A stretch of 6,110 bases of DNA, from NCBI GenBank assembly GCA_050732575.1, contig JBOHRF010000319.1, positions 1 to 6,110 of the forward strand. The letters are read 5' to 3'. Under the pieces are notes generated by a model. The model was not told the DNA's origin. It searched no databases and worked only from the letters and a program-made list of their open reading frames with translations. Origin of the DNA: JBBDWZ01 sp050732575 (lineage in GTDB: Bacteria; Gemmatimonadota; Gemmatimonadetes; Longimicrobiales; RSA9). The translations under genes and the position numbers were made by a program. How positions within the stretch are numbered: position 1 is the first letter of the stretch; every line of letters begins with the position of its first letter. Positions 1-5,510 of this stretch are shown here, in pieces.

Positions 1-40
1 CCCCCCTTGTTTAAAGCCGTTCTCCAACTCTTCGGGTCTA

Positions 41-1360
41 ATGAAACTCACCAATCTGTTGCTGCTTGCGCCCTGTCTGCTGCTGGGGGGTGTGACCCGT
101 CCTGCGGCTCCGCGTTTCGAGCGTGTCTATACCTTGCAATCGGGCGAGGGCGTGTTTGCTTATTCGCGTATCTCACCGGATGGTCGCTACCTGGCGTATG
201 CATCGGAAGCGCAGGATGCGCTGCGCAGGGGCAACAAAACGCAAACCGTGACGGTGGTCGATCTGCGCAAGCGGGCCATCGTGTTCACTGAGCCCGGCAT
301 CGATGCCTATTGGTCGAATGATGGGAAGCGCATGATCTTTCTGAGCTTCCGGGACAATCGCGGTGGTGTGAGCATTCGGCATCATGAGAGCGGCGAGATC
401 ACGCGCGGAGTTGCACCCTCGGCCCTGGGTGACTACTTCAGTTGGGCACTGCGCGACGGCAAGAACCTGATCCTCACCATTTCCAGCAACTTCTACTATC
501 TGGCTGGCGACCAGGCCGTACTTCCTGCGGCGCGCGTACCGCGTTGCGCGGCCATCGGCGTGGGCGAGCGACCGCTCATCTCACACGATGGCATGCGTAT
601 CACTACGTTCGTGCGCGGCACTGTGGTGGTACGCAATCTCAGTGATTGTGATGGCGTTCTGGACACTGGTCTTCGTGGTGCCAAGGCCGATTTCTCCTGG
701 GACAGCCGCTACGTTGCCTTCCATGCGCCCAAGGCTGCCGGTTCTGGTTATGACATTCAAGTGGTCGATTTGCAGCAGCGCACGGTCAGGACCGTCACCA
801 CCAGTTTGCACGGTTCCAGCTATTTCCCCAACTGGACACAGGATGGCCGACTCAGTTTCCGTTATGATGGTGATGACTACCGCGGCTTCATGTTCGCGCA
901 TGACGTGTTGAGCGTGCCCGCGCGGCCGCTGCCCGCGTCGGCGTTGACCGTGCCGGCGCAGCGCAGCTGGCCGGACATTTTCCCGGAAACGGCAGCACCG
1001 GCGCACGAGCTGAGCCTGGTGATGGTTTGGGGTGTCTGGAGCGCGCACAGCCCGAACGCGTTGATCGACCTGCAACGAGCCAATGCGTACTTCAAGCAGC
1101 AAGCGCTGGACGTGGGTGTGCTGACGGCCACGGATCCGGGCAGCAAGCAGCCTGACATTGATCGCATGCTGGCCGATTACAAGATTGCGCTGCCCCGCAT
1201 TCCACTGGCGCCCGGTCGGTTGGCGCTCACCGAAGCACACAACCAGATCCCAACCACTCTGCTGTTCCGGGACGGCCGTTTGATCGATAGAAGATTGGGA
1301 GCGCAGTCCTTTGAAGAACTGCGCAGCTGGATTGCGGCCGCCCAGTCCAATGACCCGTGA
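41..1360 (+). CDS. Exported beta-propeller (PD40/TolB-like) protein with C-terminal redox-inactive thioredoxin-like domain
   Basis: 439 residues. The N-terminus (MKLTNLLLLAPCLLL) has a basic start and a Leu-rich core, as in a Sec signal peptide; cleavage is likely near residue 23. Residues about 28-300 carry repeated propeller strands with PD40/TolB-type signatures (SPDGRYLAYAS, WSNDGKRMIF, SHDGMRITTF, SWDSRYVAFHA, WTQDGRLSFRYD). Residues about 318-435 read as a TlpA/thioredoxin fold: a hydrophobic strand, then W333-SAHS where WCxxC is expected, the cis-proline loop IPTT (P404), and a final strand plus helix (LLFRDGRLIDRRLG). Both active-site cysteines are serine (S334, S337), so disulfide exchange is not expected; a binding or scaffold role in the periplasm is inferred. 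The ATG at 41 is chosen because the signal peptide begins there, although the frame is open to the left edge and no clear Shine-Dalgarno is seen. The gene overlaps the next one by 11 bases. The substrate is unknown. Confidence 0.82.
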   Translation: MKLTNLLLLAPCLLLGGVTRPAAPRFERVYTLQSGEGVFAYSRISPDGRYLAYASEAQDALRRGNKTQTVTVVDLRKRAIVFTEPGIDAYWSNDGKRMIFLSFRDNRGGVSIRHHESGEITRGVAPSALGDYFSWALRDGKNLILTISSNFYYLAGDQAVLPAARVPRCAAIGVGERPLISHDGMRITTFVRGTVVVRNLSDCDGVLDTGLRGAKADFSWDSRYVAFHAPKAAGSGYDIQVVDLQQRTVRTVTTSLHGSSYFPNWTQDGRLSFRYDGDDYRGFMFAHDVLSVPARPLPASALTVPAQRSWPDIFPETAAPAHELSLVMVWGVWSAHSPNALIDLQRANAYFKQQALDVGVLTATDPGSKQPDIDRMLADYKIALPRIPLAPGRLALTEAHNQIPTTLLFRDGRLIDRRLGAQSFEELRSWIAAAQSNDP

Positions 1361-1670
1361 ACAGGACGTAGTGTTTCTGGAGCGACGCACCGTATCGCGC
1401 AAAACCGCAGGTGACGGCCGGCTCGAGATCACGAAACAGGCCGCACTGGTCATCGAGCCGCTGGGCCAAACATTGACAGTAGAGCTGGCTGGTGAAACCG
1501 TGCAGGCCAGCCTGGGAACCATGGCCTGCACCTGCCGCGGCGCAGAGAATCCGCACGTGCACTACTTCCTTCAGTGTGACCGCTTCAAGTCTCTTGCAGC
1601 GCAAAGCGTTGTAGACCTCGAGTTGGACAGGACCAGGGACTGTGTAGTCGTGTTGTTATCCGTGCCCTAA
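1350..1670 (+). CDS. Small protein of unknown function with CxC/HxH/C cluster
   Basis: 106 residues; I do not recognise the family. The ATG at 1350 overlaps the end of the preceding gene by 11 bases, a spacing typical of translational coupling. An in-frame TTG at 1311 is possible but would lie deeper inside that gene. No clear Shine-Dalgarno precedes either start. No signal peptide or membrane segment is seen, so a cytoplasmic location is inferred. The sequence alternates short beta-type strands (ALVIEPL, LTVELAG, SVVDLELD, CVVVLLSV). The middle holds C60-x-C62, H69-x-H71 and C76, which could bind a metal. Third codon positions are mostly G/C, like the neighbours, which supports real coding. 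A long open frame on the opposite strand (581-1531) crosses this gene and gene 1 and is judged a shadow. A metal-binding accessory protein to gene 1 is a guess. Confidence 0.6.
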   Translation: MTREQDVVFLERRTVSRKTAGDGRLEITKQAALVIEPLGQTLTVELAGETVQASLGTMACTCRGAENPHVHYFLQCDRFKSLAAQSVVDLELDRTRDCVVVLLSVP

Positions 1671-1748
1671 CCTCGCCCAAATCTCAATCCTCAGCCCTTT
1701 CCGGCGCTGAGGAGGAGGAAAGGGCTGAGGATTACGATTAGGGTGAGG
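1671..1748. repeat. Long intergenic inverted repeat (REP/MITE-like hairpin)
   Basis: The left arm 1671-1702 pairs with the right arm 1717-1748 around a 14-base loop (1703-1716). Of the 32 arm positions 28 pair, and the inner 17 (1686-1702 with 1717-1733) are perfect. The arm ends in CCTCACCC/GGGTGAGG-type sequence, resembling the interspersed palindromes found between genes in many gammaproteobacteria. It starts directly after the TAA of the upstream gene and ends 35 bases before the nuclease start. There is no T-tract after either arm, so it is not a classical intrinsic terminator, although it could stabilise the 3' end of the upstream mRNA. A run of seven G follows at 1751-1757. Whether it is repeated elsewhere in the genome cannot be seen here. 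Confidence 0.82.
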
Positions 1749-1783
1749 GCGGGGGGGAGTAACAACTCGCAAAGGATAGAGCA

Positions 1784-2641
1784 ATGACAGGTCTGGATCT
1801 GCTGATGGTATTGGCGCTGCGCCCACCATTCATGCCCGCTGCCTGGGGAGAAGACGGTCACCGCATCGTCTGCGAAATTGCCTTTCGCGAGGCAAACGTG
1901 AACACGCAGGCCCAGATCCGCGCGCTGCTGGCGAGCGATGCGCAGTTCCCGCGTTTTGCCGATGCCTGCATATGGGCGGACGATGTGCGCGCGCGCGCCC
2001 GTGCCAACGAACCCGCATTCCGGCGATTTGCCCGCCTCAGTGACGCGCACTTCATGAATTTGCCGAGAGACGCGGCGGCCGTCAGTGCAACCGGGTGTAC
2101 GCGGGTAGTCAACGGTGAGCGGCAGCCCTGCATCATCGACGCGATCACCGAGTTCACGAACGTACTGCGCACGTCGACCAATGCGCGCACGCGGCAGGAG
2201 GCGCTCAAGTTCATGGGACACTTTGTGGGTGACATCCACCAGCCTCTGCACGTCGGCTATGGCGATGACCGGGGCGGCAACAACGAGCAAGTGGTATTGC
2301 CCAGCGGTGAGCAGACCAATCTGCATTCCGTCTGGGACTCGTTCCTGATTGCCAGTGCGGGAAAGCGCTGGCAGGACTATGCGCGTGAGCTGCAGGCCGA
2401 CATCAATCCCATCGATCGCGCGACCTGGAGCAATCTGGATCCGGTGACCTGGGCGCGGGAGTCTTATCAGGTCGTGGAAGACGATGTCTACGAGGACCGT
2501 GCGGGCGGACGCGGTGCGCGACCGCTCATCGACCGGGGCTACTTCCTCTTGAATCAGCTCACCCTGGAACGCCGCCTCAAACAGGCCGGTGTGCGGCTGG
2601 CCCGTTTACTGGAGCAAGCACTGGGCACCGGTACTTCGTGA
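1784..2641 (+). CDS. S1/P1-family zinc-dependent nuclease, exported
   Basis: 285 residues, the usual family length. These enzymes cleave single-stranded DNA and RNA and remove 3'-phosphates from nucleotides using three zinc ions, outside the cytoplasm. All nine metal ligands known from P1 nuclease can be placed: W21 and H26 (AWGEDGHRIV), D66 (WADD), H89 (DAHFMN), H146, D150 and H156 (HFVGDIHQPLH), H181 and D185 (NLHSVWD). In P1 the mature protein begins at this Trp, so cleavage after A20 is implied. C105 and C116 may form a disulfide. The ATG at 1784 is set by an AAAGGA ribosome binding site at 1771-1776 and an in-frame stop at 1760-1762. The 20-residue leader is odd: no basic N-region, an Asp at 5, and R-P-P inside the hydrophobic stretch. 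It follows the inverted repeat and is followed at once by the promoter of the next unit. A phospholipase C of the same fold is less likely given the Trp-Gly-x-x-Gly-His start. Confidence 0.95.
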   Translation: MTGLDLLMVLALRPPFMPAAWGEDGHRIVCEIAFREANVNTQAQIRALLASDAQFPRFADACIWADDVRARARANEPAFRRFARLSDAHFMNLPRDAAAVSATGCTRVVNGERQPCIIDAITEFTNVLRTSTNARTRQEALKFMGHFVGDIHQPLHVGYGDDRGGNNEQVVLPSGEQTNLHSVWDSFLIASAGKRWQDYARELQADINPIDRATWSNLDPVTWARESYQVVEDDVYEDRAGGRGARPLIDRGYFLLNQLTLERRLKQAGVRLARLLEQALGTGTS

Positions 2642-2644
2642 GGG

Positions 2645-2673
2645 TTGACGCGACTTCCCGCCTTGACTAGATT
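2645..2673 (+). promoter_or_regulatory. Candidate sigma70-type promoter for the leader and synthetase-like gene
   Basis: A TTGACG -35 box (2645-2650) is separated by exactly 17 bases from a TAGATT -10 box (2668-2673). This matches the sigma70 consensus at five of six and four of six positions. It begins three bases after the stop codon of the nuclease gene. Transcription would start near 2680, just ahead of the small ORF's ribosome binding site. A second TTGACT at 2663-2668 overlaps the -10 box and is less likely to be used. Confidence 0.5.
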
Positions 2674-2694
2674 CCAGGCAGATAGGAGATAGCC

Positions 2695-2772
2695 ATGGGC
2701 ATCACGAGTTGCACGCAACTGCAGAGCATGTGCAGCCTCCGGGCCGGTAACGCCGCGGAGGGGGCGAGCTAG
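2695..2772 (+). CDS. Small ORF, possible leader peptide (25 residues)
   Basis: ATG at 2695 to TAG at 2770-2772, encoding a 25-residue peptide beginning MGITSCTQLQSMC. It is preceded by an AGGAGA ribosome binding site at 2684-2689 with a five-base spacer, the best such site in the window. The peptide has no signal sequence, membrane segment or known domain. It contains two Cys (6, 13) and an internal Met (12). Codons 12-13 (Met-Cys, 2728-2733) lie just before a GC hairpin. The ORF ends 33 bases before a strong terminator and 83 bases before a methionyl-tRNA-synthetase-like gene, the position expected of an attenuator leader peptide. It lacks the run of one amino acid typical of such leaders, so it could instead be an independent small protein or a chance ORF. 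Confidence 0.45.
   Translation: MGITSCTQLQSMCSLRAGNAAEGAS
2736..2761 (+). promoter_or_regulatory. GC hairpin in the leader, candidate attenuator stem
   Basis: CCTCCG (2736-2741) pairs perfectly with CGGAGG (2756-2761), and further G-C pairs are possible in the 14-base interior. The hairpin starts three bases after the Met-Cys codon pair of the small ORF. Its right arm runs into GGGGGC (2760-2765), which is complementary to GCCCCC (2806-2811), the left arm of the downstream terminator. The two pairings cannot coexist fully, so the region could switch between this stem, a six-pair antiterminator and the terminator. The pairings are visible in the sequence; the switching is inferred. Confidence 0.35.
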
Positions 2773-2805
2773 TCGTGTAGCCTTTACATCCGTTGCCTGT
2801 ACCAG

Positions 2806-2841
2806 GCCCCCGAGTCGTTTGGCTCGGGGGCTTTTTCTTTT
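2806..2841 (+). terminator. Strong intrinsic terminator just before the synthetase-like gene
   Basis: A nine-pair GC-rich stem (2806-2814 with 2823-2831, core CCCCCGAG/CTCGGGGG) has an eight-base loop and is followed by TTTTTCTTTT at 2832-2841. This is a textbook Rho-independent terminator for + strand transcripts. The T-tract ends only 14 bases before the start codon of the next gene, so it either regulates that gene by attenuation or insulates it from upstream transcription. Insulation alone would leave no normal room for a promoter and ribosome binding site. Confidence 0.85.
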
Positions 2842-2855
2842 CACTCGGGTGCAAC

Positions 2856-4361
2856 ATGAAAAACGAACTGTATGTCACCACCACAATTCCATACGTGAAC
2901 GCGCCGCCCCACGTGGGTTTCGCGCTGGAGCTGGTACAGGCCGACGCGCTGGTGCGCTACCACCGGTTGCTGGGCAAAACGGTCCGCTTCCAGACCGGCA
3001 CGGATGAGAATGCGTTCAAGAACGTGCTGAGTGCGCGCACTCGCGGCATTCCAGTGGAGCAACTGGTGCAGGAGAACGCGGCGCGCTTTGAGGTACTGTG
3101 TACGCAGCTCGGGATCTCGGTGGACCGATTTCTTCGTACCACGGAGACCGTGCACCGCGATGCTGTGCACGCGTTCCTGGCCCGCCTGCGCCCCGGCGAT
3201 GTGTACTCGACTTCGTATCGGGGCCTGTATTGCACGGGCTGTGAGGACTTCTATCTGGAGCGCGACCTGGACGGCGCCTGCTGTCCCGACCACGGCAGCG
3301 CCGTCACCACTGTGGACGAGCGCAATCACTTCTTTCGGTTGAGCGCGTATCAATCGCAGCTGGACGAGCTGATCTCATCTCGGCGCATCCGCATTGAACC
3401 GGAAGCCCGTGAAGCCGAGGTATTGCAGTTCGTGCGGCGCGGACTGGTCGATATCTCCATTTCGCGCGCTGCGAGCCGATCGGCGGGCTGGGGCATTCCG
3501 TTCCCGGGTGATCCTGACCAGGTGGTGTACGTTTGGATCGACGCCTTGATCAACTACCTGAGCGGTCTCGATTTCCCAAATGGCGAGCTGAGCCTTCGAT
3601 TCTGGAATCCGGAAACTCCGAAGTGGCACATCATCGGCAAGAACGTATGGAAGTTCCACGCCGTGTACTGGCCTGCGCTGCTGTTGTCAGCGGGACTGCC
3701 CATACCCGACCGCATCGTGGCGCATGGATTCCTCACCATTGAAGGCAAGAAGATCAGCAAGTCTGACGCGCACTCACCGGATCCGAACGAGTACATTCGG
3801 AAGTACGGCCCGGATGCGCTGCGCTATTTCCTTCTGCGTCAGGTCCGAACATTCGCCGACACGGATTTTTCGGAGGCAAGGTTGGCCGAGGTGTACGATG
3901 CCGATCTGGCCAATGGTCTGGGCAATCTGGTTTCGCGCCTGAGCGCGCTTTGTGAGACCGTCCAGCTCAATGGATTGACTCAGATCGCGGTGCCGGCTGC
4001 GCCCGTGGCTTACCACGAGCACGTGAGCGAATTCCGCTTCGATCGCGCCCTCGAGGTTCTCTGGGGTGAAGCCAGTCGAATTGACCGCGAGATTGCCGAA
4101 ACAAGGCCGTGGCAGGACGTAAGCGCAGGTCGGTTCGAACGCGCGCGAGCAACGCTGTTCGACTGGGTGCAGCGATTGGACGGGCTGGCCTATTGGCTCG
4201 GGCCTTTCCTGCCCTCTGCTTCAGCCTCGATCAGGGCGTACTTGGCGGCTCCCCGGATCAAAAAAGAGCCGGCGCTGTTTCCGAGGCTCAGGGTCGGCGG
4301 TCGTTGGGGCACGCAGATTGGCGGACGGGTTGATCCGGACAGATCCGACTTGCTAGCTTGA
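2856..4361 (+). CDS. Methionyl-tRNA-synthetase-like class I tRNA ligase paralogue with HVGF motif
   Basis: 501 residues, the length of short MetRS forms. MetRS activates Met with ATP and loads tRNA-Met in the cytoplasm. Visible parts: the Rossmann start (YVTTTIPYVN) with the HIGH-equivalent H19-V20-G21-F22; GTDEN (48-52); a zinc knuckle at C126, C129, C142/C143 and H146; VYVWIDAL (W227); GKNVWKFH (N263 where MetRS usually has Asp); KISKS (299-303), intact; and the anticodon-binding helix bundle with NLVSR (N357, R361) and RPW (W419), residues that in E. coli MetRS read the CAU anticodon. It therefore looks able to recognise tRNA-Met, but the catalytic HIGH is altered and GTDEHG is GTDENA. Such HxGF proteins occur as MetRS paralogues in other bacteria; their role is not known to me. 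The ATG at 2856 begins the conserved domain. Only a weak GGTG (2848-2851) lies upstream, and an earlier in-frame start at 2793 would translate the terminator. Confidence 0.88.
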   Translation: MKNELYVTTTIPYVNAPPHVGFALELVQADALVRYHRLLGKTVRFQTGTDENAFKNVLSARTRGIPVEQLVQENAARFEVLCTQLGISVDRFLRTTETVHRDAVHAFLARLRPGDVYSTSYRGLYCTGCEDFYLERDLDGACCPDHGSAVTTVDERNHFFRLSAYQSQLDELISSRRIRIEPEAREAEVLQFVRRGLVDISISRAASRSAGWGIPFPGDPDQVVYVWIDALINYLSGLDFPNGELSLRFWNPETPKWHIIGKNVWKFHAVYWPALLLSAGLPIPDRIVAHGFLTIEGKKISKSDAHSPDPNEYIRKYGPDALRYFLLRQVRTFADTDFSEARLAEVYDADLANGLGNLVSRLSALCETVQLNGLTQIAVPAAPVAYHEHVSEFRFDRALEVLWGEASRIDREIAETRPWQDVSAGRFERARATLFDWVQRLDGLAYWLGPFLPSASASIRAYLAAPRIKKEPALFPRLRVGGRWGTQIGGRVDPDRSDLLA

Positions 4362-4408
4362 GCGCACCTGCCCTAGCACGCCAACACGTCTCCCATGGGA
4401 AGCCTCCA

Positions 4409-5500
4409 ATGAAGCCGAGACACCGAGTTGAAACGACAACCGCTCTGCTAGCACTCCTGGCCGGTTCGCAAGCCGTAACCGCACAGGCCCAGGTCAAGGC
4501 CACCAACGATCAGCCGAACCCGTACCAGACCATTGAAGGTTGGGCCAAGATGCCGGCCGGCCGGACCTGGGGTGCGACCAGTGCGGTCGAGATCGACAGG
4601 GACGGCGTCAGCATCTGGGTGGCCGAGCGCTGTCAGGCCAACACGTGCCTCACCTCGAACCTCGATCCCATTCTCAAATTCGATGCGAACGGGAATCTGC
4701 TCACGAGCTTTGGCGCCGGCATGCTCATCTTCCCGCACGGCATTCACGTCGATCACGAGGGCAATCTCTGGGTCACGGACGGACAGGATAATCTACCCCG
4801 TGTTCGAGGCACCGCGGCGTGTGCGCCGCAGCTTGCACCACCCGGGAAAGTGGTCGGCCACAATGTCTACAAATTCAGTCCAGACGGGAGACTCTTGCTG
4901 ACCCTCGGCAAGGCGGGCGGCGCTCGTGAACCCGAATTCTTCTGTCAGCCCAACGATGTGTTGGTTGCACCCAATGGCGACATCTACGTGGCGGAAGGAC
5001 ATGCCTCATCCGACTCGGCTAATGCGCGCATTCTCAAGTTCGACAGGACCGGCAAGTTGATCGCGACCTGGGGCAAGAAAGGCACGGGCCCGGGAGAGTT
5101 CGATCAGCCGCACGCACTGGCCATGGACTCACGCGGCCGTCTGTTCGTGGGCGACCGCAGCAATAACCGCATCCAGATCTTCGATCAGTCCGGCAAGCTG
5201 CTGGACACGTGGTACCAGTTCAGCCGGCCCAGCGGGATTTACATCGACAAGAACGATGTCATTTACGTGGCCGACTCGGAGTCGGGATCGGTGGGCAACG
5301 CGCGCACCACGCGGACGGACTGGAAGCGCGGGATACGCATTGGCAGCGCGCGCGATGGTTCGTTGACGGCATTCATCCCGGATCCCAACGAGAACGCCAC
5401 AAACACGAGTGCCGCGGAAGGTGTTGCGGTTGATTCGAAGGGCGTCATCTACGGCGCGGAAGTTGGTCCGCGCGCGTTGAAGCGCTACGTCAGGCGATAA
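4409..5500 (+). CDS. Exported NHL-repeat protein, peptidylglycine alpha-amidating-lyase-like
   Basis: 363 residues. A signal peptide (basic MKPRHR, then ALLALLAG, then AVTAQAQ) predicts export, with cleavage near residues 25-28. The rest is a six-bladed NHL propeller with repeats such as HVDHEGNLWVTDG, LVAPNGDIYVAEG, AMDSRGRLFVGD and YIDKNDVIYVAD. It aligns by eye with the lyase domain of peptidylglycine amidating enzymes, which splits hydroxyglycine peptides into amide and glyoxylate. Two zinc His are kept (H110 in FPHG, H235 in QPHALAMD) and the catalytic Arg may be R74 (AERC). The third zinc His is replaced by E337 (AAEGVAVD), and the catalytic Tyr position appears to be H198 (AEGH). True lyase activity is therefore doubtful. 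C75 and C80 could form a disulfide. The ATG at 4409 is preferred over TTG 4358 because the signal peptide begins there and GGGAAG (4397-4402) precedes it. It lies 47 bases after the synthetase-like gene, with no terminator between. Confidence 0.92.
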   Translation: MKPRHRVETTTALLALLAGSQAVTAQAQVKATNDQPNPYQTIEGWAKMPAGRTWGATSAVEIDRDGVSIWVAERCQANTCLTSNLDPILKFDANGNLLTSFGAGMLIFPHGIHVDHEGNLWVTDGQDNLPRVRGTAACAPQLAPPGKVVGHNVYKFSPDGRLLLTLGKAGGAREPEFFCQPNDVLVAPNGDIYVAEGHASSDSANARILKFDRTGKLIATWGKKGTGPGEFDQPHALAMDSRGRLFVGDRSNNRIQIFDQSGKLLDTWYQFSRPSGIYIDKNDVIYVADSESGSVGNARTTRTDWKRGIRIGSARDGSLTAFIPDPNENATNTSAAEGVAVDSKGVIYGAEVGPRALKRYVRR

Positions 5501-5510
5501 ACACGGATCC

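Noticed and set aside
581..1531. A 316-codon open frame on the minus strand opposite genes 1 and 2.
   Set aside because: It covers the antisense of two frames with good domain evidence and codon bias. Its product is rich in Arg with no recognisable motif, as expected of a GC-rich antisense shadow.
1751..1757. A G7 homopolymer ahead of the nuclease gene, considered as a phase-variable tract.
   Set aside because: It is short, lies outside the ribosome binding site and start, and has no visible promoter around it, so there is no support for switching.
1984..1998. An alternating purine-pyrimidine run, TGTGCGCGCGCGCGC, a possible Z-DNA site.
   Set aside because: It lies inside the nuclease coding sequence, where GC-rich Arg/Ala codons (VRARA) explain it.
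1691..2326. A 211-codon minus-strand open frame opposite the nuclease gene.
   Set aside because: The + strand encodes a complete nine-ligand S1/P1 nuclease, and the antisense product shows no domain. It also starts and ends across the inverted repeat.
2793..2855. An upstream in-frame start that would add 21 residues to the synthetase-like protein.
   Set aside because: It would translate the terminator stem and T-tract (Gly-Gly-Phe-Phe-Phe), has no ribosome binding site, and the conserved domain begins at 2856.
2642..2855. A T-box or SAM-type riboswitch ahead of the synthetase-like gene.
   Set aside because: No T-box sequence, specifier stem or recognisable SAM aptamer core is visible, and the region is largely taken up by the small ORF and simple stems.
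4358..4408. A TTG start overlapping the synthetase-like stop codon for the NHL protein.
   Set aside because: The typical signal peptide with its basic start begins at ATG 4409, which has a GGGAAG site. The extra 17 residues would bury the signal.
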